Virus record (IMG/VR): IMGVR_UViG_3300042519_000373
Coordinates: 58,378 to 122,377 of that record
Source of the DNA: a virus
Reading direction: 5' to 3' (one strand)
Length of the DNA: 64,000 nucleotides
Under the pieces are notes generated by a model. That model did no database searches, was not told the origin of the DNA, and saw only the letters and a list, made by a program, of their open reading frames with translations. This document shows, one piece after another, positions 33,351 to 40,873 of the stretch. Each line of letters opens with the position of its first letter. Positions within the stretch are counted from its first letter, which is position 1. The position numbers were made by a program, and so were the translations under genes.

Positions 33351-33891
33351 TAGGTGCTCCTCCTGCAACTTGGCCGCCTGCTGCGGCTTCTTCTCCACCT
33401 CCAGCAACAGCTGATTGATTTGCCTGCTGTAACTGTTCGTATTTTAGTGAATCTGCCAACGCACTATTCTCTCGATCTTCGTATCCTTGGAAGATATCCT
33501 GCATTAATTTTTTAGGAATAGTGATAGTCACAATCCAAACAGGATGTGCATCTAGTTTTCCTTTTTTAGTATTAGGTCTAAAATCATCTGGACTATATAC
33601 TTTTCTAGGAACGAGTAGATTGTCTTTCTGATAAGTGATTTTGCAACCATAGTCTAACAATCTTTCGCCGCCACTAGGATCAGGCATCTCTTCACGAGGC
33701 CACATAAACTTGCAGGTAACTGAATACCTGTTTACAGTAGGACCTTCGATAAGTTCACCGTCTTCCCAGTTTTTAAACACATAGATATCTAACTCGTCGA
33801 TTACACGTTCAAAATCTTTTAGGATTTGAAATGCAGTGTCGTTAGAGCTTAGAGTCTGTACGTTTTTAATAATATCTACAATATCGTGCAT
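33331..33891 (-). CDS. conserved hypothetical protein with Ala/Gly-rich tail
   Basis: A 186-residue protein: a helical start (VDIIKNVQTLSSNDTAFQILKDFERVIDELDIYVF), a beta-rich core and a disordered Ala/Gly/Pro tail. A perfect T4-type late box TATAAATA (33909-33916) lies just upstream, so it is probably expressed late. No function recognised. Confidence 0.6.
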   Translation of the reverse strand: MHDIVDIIKNVQTLSSNDTAFQILKDFERVIDELDIYVFKNWEDGELIEGPTVNRYSVTCKFMWPREEMPDPSGGERLLDYGCKITYQKDNLLVPRKVYSPDDFRPNTKKGKLDAHPVWIVTITIPKKLMQDIFQGYEDRENSALADSLKYEQLQQANQSAVAGGGEEAAAGGQVAGGAPNEAPVV

Positions 33892-33894
33892 AGG

Positions 33895-33942
33895 GGTTCT
33901 CTTTGTAATATTTATACGATTCGAAAGAACCCTATTTGATTA
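33895..33942 (-). promoter_or_regulatory. divergent intergenic region with hairpin
   Basis: The 108 bases between the divergent genes 33891 and phoH hold a hairpin with GGGTTCT and AGAACCC arms (with a bulge), enclosing the TATAAATA box. A plus-strand GTAAATAT (33961-33968) also lies here, so divergent late-type transcription is possible. Confidence 0.45.
33909..33916 (-). promoter_or_regulatory. late promoter box TATAAATA
   Basis: Exact T4 late consensus on the minus strand, about 18 bases before the 33891 start; no -35 box is seen. Confidence 0.75.
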
Positions 33943-33999
33943 GCTTTTTTATACTCTTGAGTAAATATCTATGCAGGTCGCTCACAAAGGAGGCATAAT

Positions 34000-34740
34000 T
34001 TGTCTAGAGCAAAACGTAAGGAAAGAGTAATGGCTCGTCCCGAACAAGGTCAAAATCTGATTCAAATGAATCAATATCTGCGTAAAAAAACACAGGTCAA
34101 TATAGTTCCGCGAAATCTTTCGCAGGAAACATACTTAGAACTGCTGAAAAATCCTCGAAAATACATTGTTTTTGCTATTGGTCCAGCCGGCACGGGTAAA
34201 ACTATGCTAGCCGTTCAAATGGCCATTAAGTTGTTTAAAGAGGGTGCAATCAGTAAGATCATTGTAACCAGACCTGCGGTTAGCGTAGATGAGGAACACG
34301 GTTTTTTACCGGGTGATTTGAATGCTAAGATGGCACCTTGGACAAGGCCCATTTTCGATGTATTTGAAGAGTATTACCATCCAAAAGAAATAGCAGAAAT
34401 GCTAGAGGATGGAGCGATTGAAATATCGCCGTTAGCTTATATGCGAGGCAGAACCTTTAAGAACGCCTTTGTCATTGCTGACGAAATGCAAAACGCCACA
34501 CCGTCACAGATGAAAATGTTATTAACTAGATTAGGCGACGGCAGTCGCATGGTAGTCACAGGAGATTTGAATCAAGCGGACCGTCCTAGAGAGAACGGCT
34601 TGCTAGAATTTTGCAGTTTATACGCCCAAGGAGGTGAGTATCGTATGATTGCGATGGCAAGGTTTGAAACAAAAGACGTTGAACGTCACCCTGTAGTTCG
34701 AGAAGTATTAAAGATCTATAAGGAATCAGATAACGAATAA
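34000..34740 (+). CDS. phoH: PhoH-like ATPase, TTG start
   Basis: A 246-residue PhoH-family P-loop ATPase, one of only two plus-strand genes. Walker A is GPAGTGKTM, Walker B is FVIADEMQNATPSQMK, and GDLNQADRP follows, as in phage PhoH. The TTG at 34000 has a perfect AAAGGAGG seven bases upstream; an ATG at 34030 with AAGGA upstream is an alternative. PhoH is the most common auxiliary gene in marine phages; its role (RNA or nucleotide metabolism, phosphate stress) is unsettled. A strong terminator follows. Confidence 0.9.
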   Translation: MSRAKRKERVMARPEQGQNLIQMNQYLRKKTQVNIVPRNLSQETYLELLKNPRKYIVFAIGPAGTGKTMLAVQMAIKLFKEGAISKIIVTRPAVSVDEEHGFLPGDLNAKMAPWTRPIFDVFEEYYHPKEIAEMLEDGAIEISPLAYMRGRTFKNAFVIADEMQNATPSQMKMLLTRLGDGSRMVVTGDLNQADRPRENGLLEFCSLYAQGGEYRMIAMARFETKDVERHPVVREVLKIYKESDNE

Positions 34741-34770
34741 ACACCACATTCGCTAAACATAAATCGTACG

Positions 34771-34819
34771 ATCAGGTAGTGTAACCGTTTATCCGGCCTG
34801 CACACTACCTGATTTTTTT
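34771..34819 (+). terminator. rho-independent terminator of phoH
   Basis: Stem ATCAGGTAGTGT (34771-34782) with ACACTACCTGAT (34802-34813), a 19-base loop and then TTTTTT. It works in the plus direction only. Confidence 0.85.
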
Positions 34820-35741
34820 ATTGTATTCTAGCTAATTTAATTATAGTTGCTGCCAGATTAATTTCTGGATCTGCAATAATAGTGTGGTCAACTAGTCCTT
34901 GTTTGATAATAAGGATAGCAGCATCCTTAGTATCTTCGTCAGTGCTGAACAAGTCTAGGTTATCATATAGCCATCTAAAGATTTCATCAATCTCCTCAGG
35001 TCTAGCTTTACTACATACTAGTGTTCTTGCTTCTTTAAACTTTTTCTTTTTAAAGAGATCAACCATATCAATCTTCCAATCTGATGTAGTGGAAGTTTCT
35101 GACGTTGGCTTAACTAATTGTCCGCCCTGCACATGTTGTTGTACGGTATTAATACATTTACGCAAGTCCGGGTATGTTGCTTTGACGAAAGTATCAAGAT
35201 CGTCTAATTCAAATTCAATATTCTCTTCTACCAGGATGACCGCAACTCGTCCGGTGAACTCGGTTTGATCGACTCTGTCGATGTGGAATCCTTGACATCT
35301 ACTGTGGATAGCAGGGATAATACGAGCAGGATAATTGCAAGTAAGTATGAAACGAGCGGTCGAAGCAAACTGCTCCATAACTCCGCGGAGGGCAGCTTGT
35401 GCATTAGGTGTAAGATAATCTGCTTCATCAAGTAGTACAACTTTAAAAGGTCCAAAAGGAATCATTGAAACAAAGTTTGTGATTTTGTCTCGAACATCTT
35501 CAACTGAGTTAGTACGACTGGCGTTGATTTCCAACACATCAAATTCTTCAATGCCTAACTCGTTAATTAATAATTTAGCCATAGTAGTCTTGCCGATTCC
35601 GGCAGTACCACTGAGCAACAGATGAGGGATACTCTTGTCCTTAATCCATGTATTGACCTGCCTGCGTTGCTGTGCATCTTTGAACACATAGCCGTCAACT
35701 GTCTTTGGTCTGTATTTTTCTACCCAGAGTTCTTTGCTCAT
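34818..35741 (-). CDS. 44: T4 gp44-like clamp-loader ATPase
   Basis: A 307-residue AAA+ clamp-loader subunit. It has WVEKYRPKTVDGYVF at the N-terminus, Walker A GTAGIGKTT (45-53), Walker B VVLLDEADYL (101-110) and HSRCQ with the SRC arginine finger (147-149). In T4, gp44 forms a tetramer with gp62 to load gp45. No gp62-like gene is recognised in this window. It is far from the clamp and polymerase (about 22 kb), unlike in T4. Confidence 0.93.
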   Translation of the reverse strand: MSKELWVEKYRPKTVDGYVFKDAQQRRQVNTWIKDKSIPHLLLSGTAGIGKTTMAKLLINELGIEEFDVLEINASRTNSVEDVRDKITNFVSMIPFGPFKVVLLDEADYLTPNAQAALRGVMEQFASTARFILTCNYPARIIPAIHSRCQGFHIDRVDQTEFTGRVAVILVEENIEFELDDLDTFVKATYPDLRKCINTVQQHVQGGQLVKPTSETSTTSDWKIDMVDLFKKKKFKEARTLVCSKARPEEIDEIFRWLYDNLDLFSTDEDTKDAAILIIKQGLVDHTIIADPEINLAATIIKLARIQ

Positions 35742-36160
35742 GATTTTAAATGTTCCATAGTAATAATCTTATCAATCTCTTTACCAAAATCTGCATCGTT
35801 GTTAATGACGTACAAACCGTTTGTATTGCGGTCTGTCTTCTTGTCATAGCGGCGTGTCTCAATAACTCTACCACCATTAGCATTATACACAGTGAATTGA
35901 ATTGCACGTTCTGGCTGATCAATATTTGGAGGGCCTACACTAATTAAAGAACCAGATAATCGACTTATTTTCTGTGCTGATTCACGTTCTTGATTCTGAC
36001 GCTTTTCAAAATCGGCACCTTCTACCAACTTCTTCATGAGCCATCGAGAAAAGAATCCTGGCTTTTTAACTTTCTTTTTTTGTAGTGCAGATTCGATTCT
36101 GTACTCTACATCTGTTTCTTCTGCGTATTTTGCCGACGCTATTGCTGCACCGTAGTTCAT
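35738..36160 (-). CDS. conserved phage hypothetical protein
   Basis: A 140-residue basic protein: a helical start, a Lys-rich turn (QKKKVKKPGFFSRWLMKKL) and a C-terminal part with TVYNANGGRVIETRRYDKKTDRNTNGLYVINND, a stretch I recall from many T4-like phage hypothetical proteins. It overlaps gp44 by four bases. It does not look like clamp-loader gp62, in spite of its position. Confidence 0.65.
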   Translation of the reverse strand: MNYGAAIASAKYAEETDVEYRIESALQKKKVKKPGFFSRWLMKKLVEGADFEKRQNQERESAQKISRLSGSLISVGPPNIDQPERAIQFTVYNANGGRVIETRRYDKKTDRNTNGLYVINNDADFGKEIDKIITMEHLKS

Positions 36161-36585
36161 TATTGATATTCCTTATCTAAGGTAGTGTTGGTAAGTCCGG
36201 CAATAACTTGGAAGTTATCCCACGCTTTCTTAGCGGCTGGATTTGTTTCCAGTTCACTACTTGGCAAGACTGCTTCTAGCCAAATTTCAGGACGGCGGCG
36301 GGGATGAGCTCCAAACTGTCGAGGTTGATGCATCTTGCCATCTGCGTAAAGCATAATGCTGACGCTACGGAATTTGTCCTCGTCATCTTTACTATGAAAA
36401 TCGTAATCACTCCATTCGGGATTGCTCAGCCCGCCATAGCAATATCCAGACCAAATTCCTGCCCATTGTTCGTCATCACGTGGATCAAAATTTGTACGAG
36501 TAATTAAAACTAGTACATCTTCTATGCCAACTCGACCTTCTACAATGTCCAGGACACACCGGCTGTAACTTAATCCGATTTTCAT
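36160..36585 (-). CDS. conserved phage hypothetical protein
   Basis: A 141-residue protein with DDEQWAGIWSGYCYGGLSNPEWSDYDF and HQPRQFGAHPRRRPEIWLEAVLP, a motif widely shared among phage proteins of unknown function. It is likely soluble and its start overlaps the preceding stop codon (ATGA). No enzymatic motif. Confidence 0.65.
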   Translation of the reverse strand: MKIGLSYSRCVLDIVEGRVGIEDVLVLITRTNFDPRDDEQWAGIWSGYCYGGLSNPEWSDYDFHSKDDEDKFRSVSIMLYADGKMHQPRQFGAHPRRRPEIWLEAVLPSSELETNPAAKKAWDNFQVIAGLTNTTLDKEYQ

Positions 36586-36734
36586 TTCTTTTCTCTCAGT
36601 AGTTCTTGCTTCATTCTATCCCGCCACCTAACTGCGTCTTCTTCGTAGTCAAAATGCGGGCTCAATTCTAAGTCTTCATTTAGGTCGTCAACCCAAACAT
36701 ATATTTCTTTATAGTCGTCACAGAGTAATTTCAT
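36582..36734 (-). CDS. small acidic hypothetical protein (50 aa)
   Basis: MKLLCDDYKEIYVWVDD... , 50 residues, with ATGA overlaps to both neighbours. It is acidic at the front and basic at the end. It is too short for an ordinary ORF cut-off but the exact stop/start overlaps support a real gene. Confidence 0.65.
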   Translation of the reverse strand: MKLLCDDYKEIYVWVDDLNEDLELSPHFDYEEDAVRWRDRMKQELLREKK

Positions 36735-37192
36735 TCTGCAAACCTTGCTTTACGTTTAGCTTCGTATTCTTCAAAATGTTTATCACATACATTCTTAATC
36801 CAACCCGATGTCTGTTTAGTAGCAGGTGAACCGCAATCTTCGCAAGATCTTTGTGCCCAGCTTTCTGCCATTCTAACCATTCCGCTAATTTCGTCGTCAC
36901 CACCATCGTAGTAGAAACGTAGTCCGCCAAATTTTTCTTTAATTTGACGAACTACAACTTGTTCTACTTCGTCTGGAATATCGTGATTATACGGATTGTC
37001 TTCTAATAATTGAGCACGAGTCTTATTCTTCCAATCAATATGGCCCTGAATATTAACACACAATGCTTCAAGAATAGGCCACCAGCCTTCACCGCAGGCA
37101 AATCCACCGTATCCTTCTTCGAACATTTTTGGAAAGCGAGTTTCCATTTGTTCAGCAAACACCTCATAAGGTTCTAGTTCTTCATCACCCAT
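36731..37192 (-). CDS. conserved phage protein with C-terminal zinc ribbon
   Basis: ATG at 37192 (one base after the upstream stop, GAGGTG before it) gives 153 residues. N-terminal EPYEVFAEQMETRFPKMF and GGFACGEGWWPILEAL blocks are followed by LRFYYDGGDD and a zinc-ribbon end CEDCGSPATKQTSGWIKNVCDKH. Relatives are widespread in phages, without function. Confidence 0.65.
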   Translation of the reverse strand: MGDEELEPYEVFAEQMETRFPKMFEEGYGGFACGEGWWPILEALCVNIQGHIDWKNKTRAQLLEDNPYNHDIPDEVEQVVVRQIKEKFGGLRFYYDGGDDEISGMVRMAESWAQRSCEDCGSPATKQTSGWIKNVCDKHFEEYEAKRKARFAE

Positions 37193-37193
37193 T

Positions 37194-38042
37194 TTACACC
37201 TCAAAAATAAAGTTATCATCAAATTCTATTTCGCCAGGATAACCTCTAGGGTTGCATACAACTCTAGTGTCCCCTACCATATAGTCAAACTTCTGATGCA
37301 TGTGGCCGTGTGTCCATACTTTGATTCTAGGATGATCTAATATAAACTCACTCAGATTACTTGCATAACCACCGTTCATCAATGTGTCATCTTTGTACTG
37401 CTCTCCGATACTGAGGAAAGTAGGTGCATGATGTGTACATACAACTACTTTAGCATCTTGAGGTAGTCCTTGTATAACTGTTTGAAGGTATTGCTTGGTC
37501 TTAATATGTTCAACTACTGCTCGCTTGGGCAAGAACTTTTTAAAGTTTTCGTTAGCAATGCGAATAATTCGGAAGTCGTTCATCATATTCTCAATATGAT
37601 ACAAAGTAAGTGCATCATGATTGTTCATGTCAGTCCACAAGGTTCCCCCAATGAAATGAACTCCGTCAATTTCTTTAGTGTTGTTGTCTAACAGATGAAC
37701 ATTGTCCAAACCCATACTAGTGAATTCGTCCCTCAAATAGGTTGCACTACGATCAAACTTACCATGATAGTGTTCGTGATTACCCATCACGTAGATAACA
37801 TGAGAGAATTGAAAACTAACACGCTTGAAGAAGTCTCGGAATCTTTGTGCTTTACCTGCTTGACGTTTAAGGTCTTCTAATGCTCCGGGGCTCCACGGAT
37901 CAAACTGAGCCGCAGGATGATCATGAAGATCCTGTGCTGTGCAAATGTCGCCAGACAGCACCAGTACATCTGCACCGTTTTGGTTTTGGAGATTCAAATC
38001 ATGAAACTCTAGATGTAAATCTGACGCTAATTGGATCTTCAT
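37194..38042 (-). CDS. calcineurin-like metallophosphoesterase
   Basis: A 282-residue phosphoesterase with the five-block signature: DLHLEF, LVLSGDICTAQD, VMGNHEHYHG, VCTHHAP and THGHMHQKFD. It hydrolyses a phosphoester or phosphodiester with two metals. Substrate unknown; phage members include DNA repair, RNA or nucleotide phosphatases. It overlaps the cytidylyltransferase-like gene by four bases. Confidence 0.85.
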   Translation of the reverse strand: MKIQLASDLHLEFHDLNLQNQNGADVLVLSGDICTAQDLHDHPAAQFDPWSPGALEDLKRQAGKAQRFRDFFKRVSFQFSHVIYVMGNHEHYHGKFDRSATYLRDEFTSMGLDNVHLLDNNTKEIDGVHFIGGTLWTDMNNHDALTLYHIENMMNDFRIIRIANENFKKFLPKRAVVEHIKTKQYLQTVIQGLPQDAKVVVCTHHAPTFLSIGEQYKDDTLMNGGYASNLSEFILDHPRIKVWTHGHMHQKFDYMVGDTRVVCNPRGYPGEIEFDDNFIFEV

Positions 38043-38497
38043 TTTTTACTTTCTGCTTCTGCCACACGTTTGCGTAGGCTGGATGAACTAAAACTGTGAT
38101 CTCTACCGTTAAAAACTAAGTTAATGCCTCTTTGTAAGCAAATAGCTTTACCAGTAAATTCCTTCTTTTCGTACTCTATACCTAATATTCTAACATCAAT
38201 TGGCAAAATGAGCAAGAGATCTTCAAGGTCTTTTTCAGTATTATACACCACAATTTCGTCCACGTACCGAGTTGCAGCCAATTGTATTTGTCGTTCTACA
38301 ATACTTTGAATGGGCTCATTCTTTTCTGGACGATCCCACTTGGCATTGTTTTGCAAACCTGCAATCAGGTAATCGCAATGGTTGCGGGCCTCACTTAACA
38401 TGGCAATGTGTCCTGCATGTAACATATCAAATTGGCTAAAGGTAATGCCAATCTTCATTCCTTGCTTTTTAAGTTCTTGTATTTTGTTGAAGATCAT
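38039..38497 (-). CDS. cytidylyltransferase-like (HxGH) nucleotidyltransferase
   Basis: A 152-residue protein of the glycerol-3-phosphate cytidylyltransferase/HldE-C class: MKIGITFSQFDMLHAGHIAML with the HAGH nucleotide-binding motif, and HSFSSSSLRKR near the end matching the ISSTxxR loop. It would join a sugar phosphate or alcohol to a CMP/AMP group. Its context gives no substrate. The first 15 residues could be a leader; Met16 is an alternative start. Confidence 0.8.
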   Translation of the reverse strand: MIFNKIQELKKQGMKIGITFSQFDMLHAGHIAMLSEARNHCDYLIAGLQNNAKWDRPEKNEPIQSIVERQIQLAATRYVDEIVVYNTEKDLEDLLLILPIDVRILGIEYEKKEFTGKAICLQRGINLVFNGRDHSFSSSSLRKRVAEAESKK

Positions 38498-38667
38498 ACC
38501 ACTTCCTCAACAATGCCTAGAATTTCTGCTAGAATAAGCAAAGCACCGCACACAACTAATGACCCCATAATAAGGGCTGCACCTGCGGCAATACGTACTG
38601 CACTCTTACAAATGCTGACATAAAAATGTCCCTTGCTAGTATCTTTTGGTTGTACTTCAATTTCCAC
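38494..38667 (-). CDS. small membrane protein (GTG start)
   Basis: A 57-residue product starting at GTG with AAAGGA upstream and ending with an ATGA overlap to the next gene. It has one long hydrophobic segment (VRIAAGAALIMGSLVVCGALLILA) and the end AEILGIVEEVV. I recall similar tiny membrane proteins ending LGIVEE in many T4-like phages. Function unknown. Confidence 0.65.
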   Translation of the reverse strand: MEIEVQPKDTSKGHFYVSICKSAVRIAAGAALIMGSLVVCGALLILAEILGIVEEVV

Positions 38668-38809
38668 GTTTGAAAAATCCTTTAATAGTTTGTATTAGAT
38701 TGTAAAATCTAAAATGATAATTTGTCAGCATAGGCTCACGATAGGGGCAGCGGCCCTGATTATAGTCGCAATCTGGTGCGATTTCTTTCCTACAAAAATT
38801 ACACTTCAT
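38657..38809 (-). CDS. small Cys-rich protein
   Basis: A 50-residue product with four cysteines in the first 21 residues (CNFCRKEIAPDCDYNQGRC), likely one zinc site, and a basic end. ATGA overlap with the upstream gene and an 11-base overlap with the next. Similar sequences are familiar from T4-like cyanophages; no role is known. Confidence 0.65.
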   Translation of the reverse strand: MKCNFCRKEIAPDCDYNQGRCPYREPMLTNYHFRFYNLIQTIKGFFKRGN

Positions 38810-39123
38810 TCTTCTTCCTTTAACATTTTGTCAACAATTACATCTTCTCCAGGGAAGGTAGTAACATGATATTCTGTCTCACCAATTATATAGTACTCTG
38901 TAAAACTGTGCTGATTGTTAGTAGCCTTGAACGGCTCCATTAATGCTAACAACAATAAAACATTGTCCTTTTCTTTACCTTCCAACGTAATATGAGGCAG
39001 CCCCATAATTTTACGCAAAAATGTTTTTAACCGTGCAGGGTCTTTTTGCAGTTCATCTGTAAATTCTTTATACAGGTTTATCTGTGCTAAGGATGTTAAT
39101 GATCCGTTTTTGCTCTTGCTCAT
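38806..39123 (-). CDS. small hypothetical protein
   Basis: A 105-residue soluble protein with a helical first half (LYKEFTDELQKDPARLKTFLRKIMGLP) and a beta-type second half. It overlaps its neighbours by four bases and 56 bases. No family recognised. Confidence 0.55.
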   Translation of the reverse strand: MSKSKNGSLTSLAQINLYKEFTDELQKDPARLKTFLRKIMGLPHITLEGKEKDNVLLLLALMEPFKATNNQHSFTEYYIIGETEYHVTTFPGEDVIVDKMLKEEE

Positions 39124-39316
39124 GTAACCATTCCTCTTCCGGACTAAATGTTGGACATTCTTTTAATAATTTGTCCAACTGCCATTTCAGTTGATACAGG
39201 TCTTGTTTAACACCCCAGGCAACAAATCCGTCATTGCGTGGATTACTACACTCACGTGCCGCAGCACGTATTTGGTTAGTGGCTTCGATAATATCGTATG
39301 AATGTTTATATCCCAT
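39068..39316 (-). CDS. small conserved hypothetical protein
   Basis: The ATG at 39316 gives 82 residues starting MGYKHSYDIIEATNQIRAAARECSNPRNDGF. The frame to 39400 crosses a terminator and is rejected. It is helical with one Cys pair. The start is only six bases from a -10 box, so the transcript may be leaderless. No function recognised. Confidence 0.6.
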   Translation of the reverse strand: MGYKHSYDIIEATNQIRAAARECSNPRNDGFVAWGVKQDLYQLKWQLDKLLKECPTFSPEEEWLHEQEQKRIINILSTDKPV

Positions 39317-39322
39317 ACAAAT

Positions 39323-39351
39323 ATTGTAGAGATTAAAAAAGGGTCTGTCAA
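39323..39351 (-). promoter_or_regulatory. sigma-70 promoter embedded in a terminator hairpin
   Basis: TTGACA (39351-39346) and TACAAT (39328-39323) are 17 bases apart. The -35 box begins in the hairpin loop. The ATG is six bases downstream of the -10. Confidence 0.75.
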
Positions 39352-39359
39352 GACCCTTT
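39338..39359 (-). terminator. rho-independent terminator after the MazG-like gene
   Basis: Minus strand: AAAGGGTCT, loop TGAC, AGACCCTTT with the run extended to TTTTTT. It follows the stop codon at 39364. Confidence 0.85.
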
Positions 39360-39363
39360 GGTG

Positions 39364-39729
39364 TTATTTTACAAACGGTTTTAAATCCGGCGGCGTCCAA
39401 CCTATTGGCTTGAGAACCTTACCATCTTCACGTTTGCGAACCTTGCCAGTTTCTTTGTCAATCTTGGCAAAGTTTGTGTTCATGACTTCTTTCCATGCAC
39501 CTTCGGCATCATAACCTGCACTGTGAATAGTACCAATAGTAACAACTAGAATGTCAATCAATGCATCTAGCGTTTCTAATTGATCATGATTATTAATAGC
39601 TTCTTTGAGTTCTTTATACTCTTCTTCAATTAATCCGAGATACATTTTAAATTGTTCTTGGTTAAACTCTTCGACCGTTTGGTCACAGGCCCGCATAAAC
39701 TTTTCTTGATCACGAAATGGGTTGGTCAT
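39364..39729 (-). CDS. MazG-like nucleotide pyrophosphohydrolase
   Basis: A 121-residue all-alpha NTP-PPase-like protein: FKMYLGLIEEEYKELKEAI is the first ExxE helix and DALIDILVVTIGTIHSAG the second acidic helix, typical of cyanophage MazG/PRA-PH relatives. It ends with a basic PIGWTPPDLKPFVK tail. It likely cleaves dNTPs or ppGpp-like nucleotides; the substrate is unknown. It has a terminator directly after the stop. Confidence 0.75.
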   Translation of the reverse strand: MTNPFRDQEKFMRACDQTVEEFNQEQFKMYLGLIEEEYKELKEAINNHDQLETLDALIDILVVTIGTIHSAGYDAEGAWKEVMNTNFAKIDKETGKVRKREDGKVLKPIGWTPPDLKPFVK

Positions 39730-40106
39730 TGTTTTCCTACATTAGAAGTATTTTCAGCCGGTGCTCCTACTTGGAATGCAAATAATGCATCGTTAGGAAC
39801 TTCGTCAGCTGACATTAGTATAGCAGCATTATCTACCATACGCAACTCGATCATCTCGCCATCTTCAAGTTCATATTCGATACTTCTGGTCCAACGGCCG
39901 TGCTCTACTAAAATCCATTCGCCTACTTTTACTTCTTTTTGTTCAGGACCGACTGCAAAGACCTTAGCCCATCGTGGATGAATGCCTTGCACCTTACCGT
40001 TGTCACTAGGAATGATAATACCTGAAAAAGTTTTCTGACTGTCAAAATTCATGTCCGACACAAGTACCTTGTCTCGAATAGGAACAATCTTTCCTATGAC
40101 TTTCAT
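39726..40106 (-). CDS. GroES-like co-chaperonin
   Basis: A 126-residue protein with the GroES beta-barrel pattern: VPIRDKVLVSDM, GIIIPSDNGKVQGIHPRWAKVFAVGP (roof/mobile region) and KVGEWILVEHGRW. It probably replaces or modifies host GroES when folding the capsid protein, like T4 gp31. It overlaps the MazG-like gene by four bases. The C-terminal 30 residues beyond GroES length are unassigned. Confidence 0.75.
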   Translation of the reverse strand: MKVIGKIVPIRDKVLVSDMNFDSQKTFSGIIIPSDNGKVQGIHPRWAKVFAVGPEQKEVKVGEWILVEHGRWTRSIEYELEDGEMIELRMVDNAAILMSADEVPNDALFAFQVGAPAENTSNVGKQ

Positions 40107-40321
40107 TTTTTACCTTTATTCATAGTGGCGTTTGGATTACTTTCGTAATACGAATTAATAGTGTCTTCACGCTTCTTAACAATCCTGCCGCCTGGTCCTA
40201 ATTCATCTCCACGAGCATTCATTCGCACATTGCCTACTGCTGGCATTAGTTGATTTTTTTCTAGAAGTTGGTCCATGTCAACTTCTTTGCCCTTCATTGT
40301 TCTATATACTTTACGTGTCAT
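40103..40321 (-). CDS. small conserved hypothetical protein
   Basis: A 72-residue basic protein, MTRKVYRTMKGKEVDMDQLLEKN..., which from memory is conserved beside GroES-like genes in cyanophages. It is largely disordered, with NARGDELGPGG in the middle. Function unknown. Confidence 0.65.
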   Translation of the reverse strand: MTRKVYRTMKGKEVDMDQLLEKNQLMPAVGNVRMNARGDELGPGGRIVKKREDTINSYYESNPNATMNKGKK

Positions 40322-40331
40322 TTTTGACTCC

Positions 40332-40856
40332 TTATTTTAAAAACTCATGTATATCGAGTTTGTATTTGATACTATCTACTTTATGGATACCTATTAGGTA
40401 CAGCACATAACTGGCCACACTACTGCCTCTGCCTACACCCCAAATTAGTTGATGTTCACGCATAGTGTCTACCAAGTATTTAAGGTAATACAATAGGTCC
40501 AGCATGCCATGCTGAATAAACAGTTCTAGTTCTGAACTTACTCTATCTCTTTGTTCGTCAGTTTTGCACATTCCGTAAATTTGTTGTATCAAATCCGGGC
40601 AGTAATTGTCGGGCATAAACCAATTACTTTGATTAGTTTTGTCAAATAGCTCTACAGAATCAACATCTGCAGGTTGTTGGTAAATCTTTAAAAGGGCAGT
40701 ATGTTCAAAGTTTTCCTTGACGGCAGCATTGAATTGTTTAATTTCTGCGGTATCGTCAAATAAAATCTTATCAAGACTTTTGATTTTACCAGAATACAAT
40801 GCCTTAAATGCATCGTCTGTGTTTAATATTAACTGTCCGTAGTTGTCAGATCTCAT
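40332..40856 (-). CDS. DnaE-like (Pol III alpha) fragment without catalytic aspartates
   Basis: A 174-residue protein. The C-terminal half ends in WGVGRGSSVASYVLYLIGIHKVDSIKYKLDIHEFLK, which matches the GRGSAAGSLVAYxLGIT...YxLxFERFL region of bacterial Pol III alpha. In the polymerase this is followed at once by the catalytic PDxDxDF motif, but here the protein stops. It therefore cannot be a polymerase; it may bind a nucleotide or interfere with a host polymerase. Confidence 0.75.
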   Translation of the reverse strand: MRSDNYGQLILNTDDAFKALYSGKIKSLDKILFDDTAEIKQFNAAVKENFEHTALLKIYQQPADVDSVELFDKTNQSNWFMPDNYCPDLIQQIYGMCKTDEQRDRVSSELELFIQHGMLDLLYYLKYLVDTMREHQLIWGVGRGSSVASYVLYLIGIHKVDSIKYKLDIHEFLK

Positions 40857-40873
40857 TTAACAAGTTTAACATA

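Noticed and set aside
35738-36160. Clamp-loader subunit gp62
   Set aside because: No resemblance beyond position and size; the C-terminal YNANGGRVIETRRYD pattern belongs to another conserved phage family.
38039-38497. NMN adenylyltransferase or QueC-like enzyme
   Set aside because: HAGH and SSSSLRKR fit the glycerol-3-phosphate cytidylyltransferase/HldE class better.
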